Source: Faecalibacterium sp. I3-3-33
GTDB lineage: Bacteria > Bacillota > Clostridia > Oscillospirales > Ruminococcaceae
NCBI RefSeq assembly: GCF_023347295.1
Contig: NZ_CP094469.1
Location: 682,001 to 746,000 of the forward strand
Reading direction: 5' to 3'
DNA length: 64,000 nt
The position numbers and the translations under genes were made by a program. Positions 49,334-58,833 of the stretch are shown here, in pieces; position 1 is the first letter of the stretch, and every line of letters starts with the position of its first letter. The notes below the pieces were generated by a model. It did not search any database. It saw only the letters and a program-made list of their open reading frames with translations, and was not told the origin of the DNA.

Positions 49334-50689
49334 ATGGCTTGGTATGACGAAGCAGTATTTTATCACATCTATCCGCTGGGGCTGTGCGGCTGTGCGCACG
49401 AAAACGACGGCCAGCCCACCCCGGGCGCTTTTGCAAAGCTGGAAGCATGGGCAGCCCACGCGGCAAAGCTGGGCTGTACGGCCATCTACATCGGCCCGCT
49501 GTTCGAGAGCGGCTCCCACGGTTATGATACCATCGACTACCGTCTGGTGGACCGCCGCCTTGGCACCAACGAAGAGTTCAAGGCCTTTGTGGCGGCCTGC
49601 CACGCCCGCGGACAGCGGGTCATCGTGGACGGCGTGTTCAACCATGTGGGCCGCGATTTCTTCGCCTTTCAGGATCTGAAGTCGAACCGCGAGAACGCCC
49701 GCTATAAGGACTGGTTCTGCGATGTGAACTTCTGGGGCAACAACGAGTATAACGACGGCTTCAGCTACGGCAACTGGGGCGGCTACAACCTGCTGGTCAA
49801 GCTGAACCAGCGCAACCCGGAGGTGCAGCAGTACCATTATGATACCGTCCGCTTTTGGGTGGAGCAGTTCGACATCGACGGCATCCGTCTGGACGCAGCC
49901 GATGTGCTGGATTTCGACTTCATGCGGGGGCTGCGCCGTCTGGCAAACGAGGTAAAGCCGGAGTTCTGGCTGATGGGCGAGGTCATCCACGGGGATTACA
50001 GCCGCTGGGCAAACCCGGAAATGCTGCACTCCGTCACCAACTACGAGCTGCACAAGGGCCTGTGGAGCGGCCACAACGACCACAACTATTTTGAAATTGC
50101 CCACACCATGCGCCGGCTGCAGGGGCTGTGCCACGACACCCGGCTGTATCTCTTCTCGGATAACCACGATGTGGAGCGCCTGCCCAACAAGCTGCGCAAC
50201 AAAGAGCACATCCGGCACATCGCCATTCTGGTGTACAGCCTGTGGGGCATTCCGTCCATCTACTACGGCTCGGAGTTCGGCATCGAGGGCAAAAAGGAGT
50301 GGGGCAGCGACTGGCCGCTGCGCCCCTGTCTGGAGCTTAGCGACTACGCCGATGCAGAACGCACAAATCCTGTTACCAGTGTATACAAAGCGCTGGGGAA
50401 ATGCAAGGCTGAATTGCCGGAAATGACCTACGGCGAGGTAAAAGAATTGCAGCTTACTACCCAGTGCTACGCCTTTGCCCGGGTGCTGGACGGCAAGGCG
50501 GTGGTAGCGGTGCTGAACAACGGCGATACTCCCGCACAGCTGGAGTTCCAGCTGCCGGTGGAGGCTGCCAAGGTCACCGACCTGCTGGCGGACACCGTAG
50601 GAGCACAGGAGGTGCTGGTCTCCACCGAGTGGAACCGCATGAAGGTGCAGCTGCCCTCCAATTACGCCACCCTGCTGAGATTGGAATAA
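49334..50689 (+). CDS. GH13 alpha-amylase-family glycosidase
   Basis: ATG 49334 gives 451 residues; upstream codons lack support. GH13 regions: region I DGVFNHVGRD near 99, region II DGIRLDAADVLD near 186 (nucleophile Asp), region III MGEVIHGDY near 215 (acid Glu), region IV FSDNHDVERL near 278. No signal peptide, so cytosolic. Its small size and YDEAVFYHIYPLG start fit neopullulanase/maltodextrin-type hydrolases or related transglycosidases that use maltodextrin or glycogen fragments. Divergent from glgB. Confidence 0.85.
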   Translation: MAWYDEAVFYHIYPLGLCGCAHENDGQPTPGAFAKLEAWAAHAAKLGCTAIYIGPLFESGSHGYDTIDYRLVDRRLGTNEEFKAFVAACHARGQRVIVDGVFNHVGRDFFAFQDLKSNRENARYKDWFCDVNFWGNNEYNDGFSYGNWGGYNLLVKLNQRNPEVQQYHYDTVRFWVEQFDIDGIRLDAADVLDFDFMRGLRRLANEVKPEFWLMGEVIHGDYSRWANPEMLHSVTNYELHKGLWSGHNDHNYFEIAHTMRRLQGLCHDTRLYLFSDNHDVERLPNKLRNKEHIRHIAILVYSLWGIPSIYYGSEFGIEGKKEWGSDWPLRPCLELSDYADAERTNPVTSVYKALGKCKAELPEMTYGEVKELQLTTQCYAFARVLDGKAVVAVLNNGDTPAQLEFQLPVEAAKVTDLLADTVGAQEVLVSTEWNRMKVQLPSNYATLLRLE

Positions 50690-50691
50690 CC

Positions 50692-50720
50692 TTGCACATT
50701 TTGCCGCGTTTTGCTACAAT
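50692..50720 (+). promoter_or_regulatory. Promoter of niaR
   Basis: TTGCAC (50692-50697), 17 bp, TACAAT (50715-50720), 43 bp before the start codon. Confidence 0.75.
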
Positions 50721-50763
50721 AAGGAGAGAAAAGTCGTTTTACGGAAAGGAAGCCTGACCCCCT

Positions 50764-51282
50764 ATGAATGCAGCACAGCGCAGAGAACGCATCCTGACCC
50801 GGCTGAACAGCGCCGGTGCCCCTTTAAGCGCCAGCACGCTGGCGGCAGAGCTGGGGGTGTCGCGGCAGATCGTGGTAGGGGATGTGGCGTTGCTGCGCGC
50901 CGGTGGGGCGCAGATCGATGCAACCCCCCGGGGCTACCAGCTGCACCCGGCGGAGAAGGGCTATACCGGCATTCTGGCCTGTGTGCACCGCACGCAGGAG
51001 GAGATGCGCCGGGAGCTGTACACCGTGGTAGATCAGGGCGGCACGGTGGTGGATGTGGCGGTGGAAAACAGCCTGTACGGCGAGATCCGCGCCACCCTGA
51101 ACCTGTGCAACCGGTACGATGTGGACAACTTTATCCGTCAGGCAGCCGATGCGCCCGAGAGCCTTTTGAGCCGCATGACCGGCGGCGTGCACCTGCACAC
51201 TTTGCGCTGCCCGGACAAGGACACCTTTGCCCGCATCCGCGATGCTTTGGAGCAGCAGGGGCTTTTGTACCGCAAGGAGTGA
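50764..51282 (+). CDS. niaR: NiaR-type transcriptional repressor (HTH + 3H domain)
   Basis: 172 residues. The winged HTH is at about 5-60 (LSASTLAAELGVSRQIVVGDVALLR). The 3H domain from ~75 has ACVHRTQEEMRRELY with its first histidine and the closing GGVHLHTLRCPD with the other two, the metal/ligand site of the family. NiaR (YrxA) represses NAD-synthesis and niacin-uptake genes when niacin is present. The target genes are not in this window. Confidence 0.85.
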   Translation: MNAAQRRERILTRLNSAGAPLSASTLAAELGVSRQIVVGDVALLRAGGAQIDATPRGYQLHPAEKGYTGILACVHRTQEEMRRELYTVVDQGGTVVDVAVENSLYGEIRATLNLCNRYDVDNFIRQAADAPESLLSRMTGGVHLHTLRCPDKDTFARIRDALEQQGLLYRKE

Positions 51283-51378
51283 CCCTGCGGCGCTTGTACC
51301 CAGTATAAAAAGGCTTGCGGGGCTTGTCTATCCGCAAAACCGGAAAAATGTTGGAAAATCAACAAAAATGCAAAAGGG

Positions 51379-51930
51379 GTGGGTTTTCTGGATATCCGCA
51401 TTGAAAAGACTGAGCGCGCCATCAAAGAAGCCTTTATGGAGCTGCGCACCGAAAAGCCGGTGGAGAAGATCCGCGTCAAGGAGCTGTGCGACCGCGCCTG
51501 CATCAATAAATCCACATTTTACGCCCATTATCAGGATATCTATGCGCTGGCCAACGCCATGGAGGACGAGATGGTGCAGGCGGTGGTGGAAAGTCTGCCC
51601 CGCCTGACCGCCAGCGATGTGAGCGAGCGCACCGAGTGGCTGACGCGGGAGATGTTCCGCGCCTTCACCGCGCATCAGAAAGAGATCACCGTGCTCTTCT
51701 CCGGCTCCCGGCAGGGGCTGTTCATCAACCGGGTGGAGCAGGCCATGTGTCAGTGCATCGCCCAGACCGACCCCACCTTTGAGGCAGACGTAGTGCGCAA
51801 GGTGGTGCTGTCCTTCTGCGTGCAGGGGTGCTACTACACCTTTACCAGCTACTGCGGCCAGATGGACGAAAAGCGCCTTGTGACGCTGCTGGCCTCCATC
51901 GCCCGCGCCGCGCAGCGGATACGGATGTAA
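51379..51930 (+). CDS. TetR-family transcriptional regulator
   Basis: About 183 residues. The HTH is at about 8-55 (RIEKTERAIKEAFMELR, then RVKELCDRACINKSTFYAHY), as in TetR/AcrR members. The C-terminal ligand domain is helical and has FCVQGCYYTFTSYCGQM near 155. The start is unclear: GTG 51379 lies inside the AAAAGGGG site, and a CTG at 51388 would have better spacing. No neighbour gives its target away; the next gene is 240 bp on with its own promoter. Confidence 0.75.
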   Translation: MGFLDIRIEKTERAIKEAFMELRTEKPVEKIRVKELCDRACINKSTFYAHYQDIYALANAMEDEMVQAVVESLPRLTASDVSERTEWLTREMFRAFTAHQKEITVLFSGSRQGLFINRVEQAMCQCIAQTDPTFEADVVRKVVLSFCVQGCYYTFTSYCGQMDEKRLVTLLASIARAAQRIRM

Positions 51931-51953
51931 CGGGAAAAAATAGTTTTATTTTC

Positions 51954-51994
51954 GGGGTACAGGAAAGCCTGCGGGTTTTCCTGTACCCCTTTTT
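51954..51994. repeat. Hairpin module of the MITE family, terminator-like
   Basis: GGGGTACAGGA (51954-51964) pairs with TCCTGTACCCC (51979-51989), followed by TTTTTCACGGTTGGG. Read in reverse it is CCGTGAAAA-hairpin-CCGCAGG loop, the same module as inside copies A, B and E. It also serves as a terminator for the TetR gene. Confidence 0.6.
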
Positions 51995-52085
51995 CACGGT
52001 TGGGAATATGCTTTTGACAAATCTGCCAAAAAAACAGACCCAAATTCGTCATCTATACTTTTTTACCAGATTCTTCAAGAAATAG

Positions 52086-52115
52086 TTTACACTATGACGG
52101 AAACGGTGGTATTAT
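52086..52115 (+). promoter_or_regulatory. Promoter of the solute-binding / c-di-GMP pair
   Basis: TTTACA (52086-52091), 18 bp, TATTAT (52110-52115), about 55 bp before the ATG at 52171. Confidence 0.65.
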
Positions 52116-52170
52116 ATAAAATAGTATAGTATGGGGTAGAGTGCGCCTGTATACGCTGGGAGGGTATGGG

Positions 52171-53586
52171 ATGAAGAACAAGATCTCGCGCCGCAGCTTT
52201 CTGGCAGCGGCAGCGGTCTCGGCAGCGGCACTGGCGGTGTCCGGCTGCGATGCGAAAACGAGCAAAAAAGAAGTGACCGACATCACGGTGTGGAACTACT
52301 ACAACGGTGACCAGCTGGAAAGCTTCAACCGCCTTGTGAGCACCTTCAACGAGACCATCGGCAAGGCAAAGGGCATCCGGGTGACGGGCTCCAGTCAGGG
52401 CACGGTGAACGATCTGGAAGCCAACGTGATGGACGCAGCACAGGGCAAGGTGGGCTCTGCGGAGATGCCCACCATTTTTGCCGCCTACGCAGATACCGCG
52501 TACAAGCTGGACCAGATGGGCATGGTGGTGGACCTGAAGGACTACCTGACCGAGGACGAACAGGCCGCCTTTGTGCCCGGCTATATCACCGAAGGCGATT
52601 TTGACGGCAGCGGCAGCATAAAAATTTTTCCGGTGGCAAAATCCACCGAGCTGATGTTCTTTAACGATACCGACTGGCAGCGGTTTGCAAAGGACACTTT
52701 TGTGCGTTACGGTGCCCTTTCCACCATGGAGGGCGTGACAGCGGTGGCCGAGCAGTACTACAACTGGTCCGGCGGCAAGGCGCTGTTTGGCCGGGACGCG
52801 ATGGCAAACTATATGATTGTGGGCGCAAAGCAGCTGGGCTGCGAAATTTTTGAAGTGCACAACGGCAAAATGACCCTGCACTTCGACCATGATGTGGTGC
52901 GCAAGCTGTGGGATAACTACTATGTGCCCTTCGTCAAGGGGTATTTTGCTGCGAATGGCCGCTTCCGCAGCGATGACGTGAAAACCGGCGCACTGCTGGG
53001 CTGTGTAGGTTCCTGTGCCAGCGCCACCTTCTTCCCGAAGCAGGTGATGCCCGGGGATAACCAGATCCACGATATCGAGATGAAGGTGCTGCCTGTGCCC
53101 CGGTTTGCCGGGAGCGAAAAGGTGGCGGTGCAGCAGGGTGCCGGCATGGTGGTCACCACCGGCACCGAGGACGAGATCAACGGCGCAGTCACCTTTTTAA
53201 AGTGGTTCACCGAGCCGCAGAATAACATCGCTTTCGCGGTGGAGTCGGGCTATCTGCCGGTGACCACCGCCGCCAACGACATGGACGCCATCCGCGCAAG
53301 CGGACTGGAACTGACCGACACCATGGAGCAGGTCCTTTCCGGCGCGGTGGAAACAGTGCGCAAAAACGAGCTGTACACCCCTATGGCCTTTGCGGGCGGC
53401 AACGCAGCCCGCAAGGTGCTGGATTACAGCATGAGCGATCAGGCCAGTGCTGACCGGGACACGGTGCTGGAACGCATTGCCGCAGGCCAGAGCGCGGAAG
53501 CAGCCATGGCAGAGTTTTTGACCGACGACTATTTTGAGGCGTGGTATCAGGCCACCCTTGCACAGTTACAGCAGTACGAGGGCTGA
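52171..53586 (+). CDS. Solute-binding lipoprotein (family 1 type) without permease
   Basis: ATG 52171 with GGGAGGG upstream; 471 residues. N-terminus ISRRSFLAAAAVSAAAL, lipobox AVSGC near 28. The mature part is an extracellular solute-binding protein of the sugar-binding type (DITVWNYYNGDQLESFNRLV, VAKSTELMFFNDTDW, VQQGAGMVVTTGTEDE, AVTFLKWFTEPQNN). No transporter gene is near. The next gene, 32 bp on, is a Cache-like GGDEF/EAL protein, so this binder may serve as a ligand sensor for it rather than for uptake (inference). Confidence 0.78.
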   Translation: MKNKISRRSFLAAAAVSAAALAVSGCDAKTSKKEVTDITVWNYYNGDQLESFNRLVSTFNETIGKAKGIRVTGSSQGTVNDLEANVMDAAQGKVGSAEMPTIFAAYADTAYKLDQMGMVVDLKDYLTEDEQAAFVPGYITEGDFDGSGSIKIFPVAKSTELMFFNDTDWQRFAKDTFVRYGALSTMEGVTAVAEQYYNWSGGKALFGRDAMANYMIVGAKQLGCEIFEVHNGKMTLHFDHDVVRKLWDNYYVPFVKGYFAANGRFRSDDVKTGALLGCVGSCASATFFPKQVMPGDNQIHDIEMKVLPVPRFAGSEKVAVQQGAGMVVTTGTEDEINGAVTFLKWFTEPQNNIAFAVESGYLPVTTAANDMDAIRASGLELTDTMEQVLSGAVETVRKNELYTPMAFAGGNAARKVLDYSMSDQASADRDTVLERIAAGQSAEAAMAEFLTDDYFEAWYQATLAQLQQYEG

Positions 53587-53618
53587 ACGCCGGAAAAAGA
53601 CGGAAAGGAGGCAGGGCG

Positions 53619-56600
53619 ATGTTTGACGCATGGAAAGAGCGCCAGCGGCAGCGCTTGAAAAACAGACCGGAAAGAACCGTGTTCTACAATATTTTTGCTA
53701 CCTTGATGCTGGTGCTGGCGGTGGAGCTGCTGATGGCGGTCGCCAGCATCCTTGCAGTCAACGTGACCGGACAGCTGGACGAAAACGCCAAGGATCTGCT
53801 TACCATGCGGGTGCGCAACCGCGCCAGCTATGTGCAGGAGATCCTGCGGAACGCGGAGGATCTTGGGCAGCTGAGCGAGCAGATCACCACCACCACCCAG
53901 CAGCTGCTGGAAAATGGCGATATCTCGCTGGATACGCTGGATAACAGCAGCGAGCAGAGCGATGCTTTGCTGGTTGCCCTTGCCCCGCAGCTTCTGGACA
54001 CCCTGCGCACAAAGCAGGTGACCGGCATCTTTATCATGCTGAACACCCACGATCTGGACACCTGCGAGGTGGGCAAAAAAATGCCCGGCATCTACCTGCG
54101 GGATCTGGACCCGGACGCCCGCCCTTCGGAGCGCAACAGCGACCTTTTGCTGGAACGCGCCAGCGCCACAGTGGTAAAAGAGCTGGCCATCGGCACGGAT
54201 AAGGGCTGGCAGCCCGCTTTCCCCTATCAGGGCAATACCAAGGGCGGCATCCTGCGCACGGTGTTTCAGACCGCGTATAAGAGCGGTGCCAGCCTTTCGG
54301 CGGAAAGCTATGGCCGCTGGACCACCGACTCCTACTGTCTGGCAGGGGACGACCGGCACGCCATTGCCTACTCGATGCCGCTGATTTTGCCGGACGGCAC
54401 GGTGTACGGCGTGGTGGGCGTGGAGCTGCTTACCGAGTATCTGAAAACCAAGCTGCCCTTCACCGAGCTGGACGAGGACAAGGCAGGCACCTATTTTATC
54501 GTGACCACTACCGATGATGCGCTGACGGACGACGTGCTCTCCCTGCGCAAGACCGTGACCTCCGGTGAGGATCTGGTAACGGCAGATGCACCGCTGGGCG
54601 TTTTGAACTGCCGCAGCAACGGCAGCGACGGCAACTGGGTGGAGCTGAACGATAAGCGCTATTATATGGTGCTGGAGCCGCTGCAGGTGTATAACCGCAA
54701 CGCGCCCTTTGCCGCCGAAAAGTGGTTTCTGGCCGGTACCATGGAACAATCGGTGCTGCTGGCTTTTTCCGACCGGGTGCGCAAGGTGCTGCTGGCTACC
54801 ATACTGGTCACACTGGTGCTGAGCGTTTTGGGCAGCCTGCTGGTCTCGGCGCGGCTGGCCAGACCCATCAACCGTTTGTACCGCGAGGTGATAGACGCGC
54901 AGGAGAAAAAGACCTTCCCCCGCCTGTCCCGCACTGCCATCCGGGAGGTGGACCGCTTTGCCGAGACCATTACCGAGCTGAACAGGGAACTGGTGACCAA
55001 CTCCACCAAGTTTTTGCGCATCATGGATATGGCCAGTGTGGAGATCGGCGGCTACGAGCTGCGCACCGACACCGGCAGCGTGTTCGTGACCGATAATTTC
55101 TTCTCCCTGCTGGGCAAGCCCGAGATGCAGGGCAAGCCGCTGAGCGTGCGCCGCTTTGAGGAGGTGCTCAAGGGCATCCGGGAAAAGAATCCCTGTGGCC
55201 GCACCGCCGAGGGCGACGAGCTTTTGACTATCCGGCAGCCGGACGGCGTGCGGTACATCATGCTGCGCAGCACCATCGAGGGGCACGCCAAGATCGGCCT
55301 TGCCGAGGACGTGACCGCCGCTGTGCTGGAACGGAAGCGCATCGAGCACGAGCGCGATTACGATATCCTGACCGGGCTGTACAACCGGCAGGCCTTCAAC
55401 CGGGTGTGCACCGAGCTGTTCGCCGCGCCGGAGCGCATGGGCGTAGCGGCGCTGATGATGATGGACCTGGATAACCTCAAGCACATCAACGATACCTACG
55501 GCCACGACTGGGGCGACCAGTACATCCGCCGCACCGGCCAGTGCCTGCGGGACAATACCCCTGCCGGGACGGTCTGCGCCCGCCTTTCCGGCGACGAGTT
55601 CCTTGTGCTGTTCCACGGCTACCGCAGCCGGGACGCAGTGCGGGAAAAGATCGACCGCCTGACCAATGCCATGCAGCAGAGCGTGGCGCTGCTGCCCAGC
55701 GGCAACGCTTTGCACATCAGCCTTTCCGGCGGCATCGCGTGGTACCCGGACGATGGGCAGGACTGGGAGACCCTGAAAAAATACGCCGACTTTGCCATGT
55801 ATCAGGTCAAGCACGCGGATAAAGGCCGGGTGGAGGAGTTCGACATCGGGGTGTACAACCGCGAAGCCTACGCCGAGCGCACCCGCAGGGAGTTCCGGCA
55901 GCTGCTCAGCAATGCGCAGGTGTTCTACTGCTTCCAGCCCATCTTCTCGGCGCGCAGCGGCAGGGTAGTCGCCTACGAGGCGCTGATGCGCTCCGACCTG
56001 CCCACCCTGCGCTCCCCGGCCACCATCATGAAGCTGGCGCGGGAGCAGGGGGCACTGTACGAGATCGAGCGCATCACCTTTACTAAGGCGCTGGAGACCT
56101 TTGAAAGCCTGTGCCGGGCAGGCAGTGTGTCCGGGGATGCCATGCTCTTTGTCAACTCCATCGCCAGCACCTGCCTGTCGCATGAGGACGGCAAATATAT
56201 AGACAACCATTGGCACGAGTTGTGCCACCGTATGGTCGTCGAGATCACCGAAGAGGAAGCCATCGACTACGAAGCACTGGAGAGAAAGCGCAATGCACCG
56301 GGCTTTTCCGGGATGTTTGCACTGGACGATTACGGCAGCGGCTATTCCAACGAGAACACGCTATTGCAGCTTGCACCCCGGTTCGTCAAGGTGGATATTA
56401 CCATCATCCGTGGCATCGACACCTCGCCGGACAAGCAGCAGATTCTGCGCAATGTGGTGGCCTACGCCCACCCCCGCAGCATGAAGATCGTTGCCGAGGG
56501 CGTGGAGACTGCCGCCGAGCTGCGTACGGTCATCGAGCTGGGCGCAGACCTTTTGCAGGGCTATTTTCTGGCACGCCCGGCCATTGTGCCGGGGGCAATT

Positions 56601-56654
56601 GCGCCGGAAGCAGCGGCGCTCATCGGGGAATTACAGCGCCGGAAAAAAGACTGA
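53619..56654 (+). CDS. Membrane sensor with GGDEF and EAL domains (c-di-GMP turnover)
   Basis: ATG 53619 with AAGGAGG; 1011 residues. Helix 1 (about 23-49), an outside sensor domain (about 50-380, Cache-like), helix 2 (about 385-405), a HAMP-like linker, a PAS-like part (about 460-570), then GGDEF (about 575-735) with the variant RLSGDEFLVLF near 657 and EAL (about 750-1000) with YEALMRSD near 785. EAL catalytic residues appear kept (FVNSIAS, EITEEEA, LDDYGSGYS, VKVDI, EGVETAAE, LLQGYFLARP). Likely an active phosphodiesterase; cyclase activity is possible with SGDEF. Pairs with the upstream binder. Confidence 0.85.
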   Translation: MFDAWKERQRQRLKNRPERTVFYNIFATLMLVLAVELLMAVASILAVNVTGQLDENAKDLLTMRVRNRASYVQEILRNAEDLGQLSEQITTTTQQLLENGDISLDTLDNSSEQSDALLVALAPQLLDTLRTKQVTGIFIMLNTHDLDTCEVGKKMPGIYLRDLDPDARPSERNSDLLLERASATVVKELAIGTDKGWQPAFPYQGNTKGGILRTVFQTAYKSGASLSAESYGRWTTDSYCLAGDDRHAIAYSMPLILPDGTVYGVVGVELLTEYLKTKLPFTELDEDKAGTYFIVTTTDDALTDDVLSLRKTVTSGEDLVTADAPLGVLNCRSNGSDGNWVELNDKRYYMVLEPLQVYNRNAPFAAEKWFLAGTMEQSVLLAFSDRVRKVLLATILVTLVLSVLGSLLVSARLARPINRLYREVIDAQEKKTFPRLSRTAIREVDRFAETITELNRELVTNSTKFLRIMDMASVEIGGYELRTDTGSVFVTDNFFSLLGKPEMQGKPLSVRRFEEVLKGIREKNPCGRTAEGDELLTIRQPDGVRYIMLRSTIEGHAKIGLAEDVTAAVLERKRIEHERDYDILTGLYNRQAFNRVCTELFAAPERMGVAALMMMDLDNLKHINDTYGHDWGDQYIRRTGQCLRDNTPAGTVCARLSGDEFLVLFHGYRSRDAVREKIDRLTNAMQQSVALLPSGNALHISLSGGIAWYPDDGQDWETLKKYADFAMYQVKHADKGRVEEFDIGVYNREAYAERTRREFRQLLSNAQVFYCFQPIFSARSGRVVAYEALMRSDLPTLRSPATIMKLAREQGALYEIERITFTKALETFESLCRAGSVSGDAMLFVNSIASTCLSHEDGKYIDNHWHELCHRMVVEITEEEAIDYEALERKRNAPGFSGMFALDDYGSGYSNENTLLQLAPRFVKVDITIIRGIDTSPDKQQILRNVVAYAHPRSMKIVAEGVETAAELRTVIELGADLLQGYFLARPAIVPGAIAPEAAALIGELQRRKKD

Positions 56655-56662
56655 AATATATG

Positions 56663-56696
56663 CCCTCCCGGGCGCTGCGGCGCTGGGAGGGTTTTT
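56663..56696 (+). terminator. Intrinsic terminator
   Basis: CCCTCCC (56663-56669) pairs with GGGAGGG (56685-56691) with GGCGCT/GGCGCT-type inner pairing, then T5. It sits 8 bp past the GGDEF/EAL gene's stop. Confidence 0.75.
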
Positions 56697-56715
56697 GCAA
56701 CGGAGGTAAAAAGGT

Positions 56716-57654
56716 ATGGTACAGGTAGACCTGATCACCGGCTTTCTGGGTGCAGGCAAGACCACTTTTCTGCGCCGGTATGTGCGGTATCTGGTACAGC
56801 AGGGGCATAAGGTGTGCATTCTGGAAAACGACTTTGGCGCGGTGAACGTGGACGCCATGCTGGTGCAGGAGGTGCTGGGCCCCGGCTGCGATGTGGAGAC
56901 CATCAGCGGCGGCTGCGACTGCGACACCCACCAGCGCCGGATGCGCACCAAACTCATCGCCATGGCCATGCGCGGCTTTGACCGTGTGGTGGTGGAGCCC
57001 AGCGGCATTTTTGACGTGGACGAGTTTTTCGATATCCTGCGGGACGACCCGCTGGACCGGTGGTATCAGCTGGGCAGCGTGATTGCCATTGTGGACGCCC
57101 TGCTGCCGGAAACACTTTCGCCGCAGGCAGAGTACCTGCTGGCGTCCGAGACCATGAACGCGGGCTGTGTGCTGCTGAGCCGCGCCCAGCTGGCAGCGCC
57201 CGCTCAGTGCGCCGCCGCCGCTGCCCACTTGGAGCGTGCACTGGAAACCGCAAAATCTTCCCGCCGCTTTGCACCGGGGGAGATCCTTGCCAAGGACTGG
57301 GATGCCCTGACCGATGCCGACCTTGCTGCCCTTGCCGCCTGCGGCTACCGGCAGGCCAGCTGCGAAAAGCTGCATTTTGATGAGCACGCAGCCTTTACCT
57401 CCCTTTGCTTTCTGGAACTGCACCTCACCCCACAGCAGCTGCAAGCCGCCGCACAGAGGCTGTTCGCAGCGCCCGAGTGCGGGCAGGTGCTGCGGGTCAA
57501 GGGCTTTGCGCCCGCCCCGGCAGGCGGCTGGCTGGAGCTGAACGCCACCGCCGCCGGCTGCACCCTTGCGCCCATCCCGCAGGGGCAGGAGGTAGTCATT
57601 GTCATCGGCGAGGGGCTGGATAAAGCCGCCATTGAAGCAAACCTGAAGGGGTGA
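56716..57654 (+). CDS. CobW/COG0523-family GTPase (metal chaperone type)
   Basis: 312 residues after GGAGGTAAAAAGG. P-loop LITGFLGAGKTTFLRRY (6-22), ILENDFGAVNVD switch segment near 35, the SGGCDCDTH stretch near 64 in place of the usual CxCC metal-binding motif, and VVVEPSGIFDVDEF near 91. The C-terminal CobW_C region is short. COG0523 proteins deliver zinc, cobalt or other metals to enzymes. The two oxidoreductases downstream may be clients, but that rests on position only. Confidence 0.8.
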   Translation: MVQVDLITGFLGAGKTTFLRRYVRYLVQQGHKVCILENDFGAVNVDAMLVQEVLGPGCDVETISGGCDCDTHQRRMRTKLIAMAMRGFDRVVVEPSGIFDVDEFFDILRDDPLDRWYQLGSVIAIVDALLPETLSPQAEYLLASETMNAGCVLLSRAQLAAPAQCAAAAAHLERALETAKSSRRFAPGEILAKDWDALTDADLAALAACGYRQASCEKLHFDEHAAFTSLCFLELHLTPQQLQAAAQRLFAAPECGQVLRVKGFAPAPAGGWLELNATAAGCTLAPIPQGQEVVIVIGEGLDKAAIEANLKG

Positions 57655-57708
57655 AAGGCAGTTTTCCCCCAGAACAAAACACCTTGTGGAAAAACAGGAG
57701 GGAACACC

Positions 57709-58833
57709 ATGCAGGAAGTACGCGCAGCCGTTATTGGCACCGGGGTCATGGGGCGCAAGTATGCCCAGATGATCGCAGAAGGAAAGGCGGGCGCATTGCG
57801 CCTGACCGCCGTGGTCTGCCGCAGCGCCGGGGCGCAGCAGTGGGCAAAAGACACCCTGCCGGATACGGTACGGGTGTGCCCCAGCGCCGACCAGCTGTAC
57901 GATTATGCAGAAGAGTTTGACGCCGTGCTGGTGGTCACCCCGCACAAGACCCACCCGGCGCTGGTGATGCAGGCCTTTGCCCACGGCAAGCATGTCCTGT
58001 GCGACAAGCCCAGCGCAAACGCGCTGGCACCGGCGCTGGAAATGAACCGCGCCGCCGAGGAAAGCGGCCTTGTTTTTGCCATGATGTTCCATCAGCGCCG
58101 CTACAAAAAGTATATGCGGCTCAAAAAATTACTGGATGATGGGGCATTGGGCGAGATCAAGCGGGTGCAGCTGGAAAACAGCCGTTATTTCCGCACATGG
58201 ATGTACCACCGCTCCGGCAGCTGGCGTTCCAGCTGGGCAGGGGAGGGCGGCGGTGCGCTGCTCAATCAGGGCCAGCACATTCTGGACATCTGGCAGTGGC
58301 TGTTCGGGATGCCGACCAGCATTTATGCCGTGATCCCCTACGGCAAGTATAACGATTTCATGGTGGACGACGAAGCCACCCTGCTGATGGAGTACCCGCA
58401 GCAGCGCACGGCAACCTTTATCCTCTCCACCGGCGAGGGCAGCTACACCGAGCGGTTGGAGATCGTGGGTACCAAGGGCACCGCCCTGCTGGAAGAGGAC
58501 ACCCTCACCCTGCGCACCTACACGCCGGACACCGAGACCTACCGCCGCACCGCCGATTGCACCGAGCGCCAGCAGCTTACCGTGACCACCACCACCGAGC
58601 AGTTCGCGCCGCAGGCAGAGCCTTACCCGGAGATGCTGGCAAACTTTGCGGATGCCATCCTGTACGGCACGCCCCTGACCGCCCCCGGCGTGGAGGGCGT
58701 GCGGGCGCTGGAGTTGACCGACGCGGCTTACCTGTCCGCATGGCTGGGGGAGAAGATCACCCTGCCGCTGGACGCAGACCGCTTTGAACAGGAACTGCAA
58801 AAACATATTCAGGAGGAACAGGCAAATGGCTAA
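57709..58833 (+). CDS. Gfo/Idh/MocA-family oxidoreductase 1
   Basis: 374 residues, AGGAGGGAACACC upstream. Rossmann start AAVIGTGVMGRKYAQMI, nucleotide-side VVTPHKTHPALVMQAFAHGKHVLCDKP with the family EKP-like (here DKP) lysine near 105, and GEIKRVQLENSRYFRTWMYH with an EGGGALLNQGQHILDIWQWL segment near 182-202 carrying the conserved H. Such enzymes oxidise or epimerise sugars and inositols with NAD(P). Substrate is unknown. It overlaps the next gene by 8 bp. Confidence 0.85.
   Translation: MQEVRAAVIGTGVMGRKYAQMIAEGKAGALRLTAVVCRSAGAQQWAKDTLPDTVRVCPSADQLYDYAEEFDAVLVVTPHKTHPALVMQAFAHGKHVLCDKPSANALAPALEMNRAAEESGLVFAMMFHQRRYKKYMRLKKLLDDGALGEIKRVQLENSRYFRTWMYHRSGSWRSSWAGEGGGALLNQGQHILDIWQWLFGMPTSIYAVIPYGKYNDFMVDDEATLLMEYPQQRTATFILSTGEGSYTERLEIVGTKGTALLEEDTLTLRTYTPDTETYRRTADCTERQQLTVTTTTEQFAPQAEPYPEMLANFADAILYGTPLTAPGVEGVRALELTDAAYLSAWLGEKITLPLDADRFEQELQKHIQEEQANG

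Noticed and set aside
53547-56228. 893-codon minus-strand frame
   Set aside because: Antisense shadow of the GGDEF/EAL gene; no start signal or domain.
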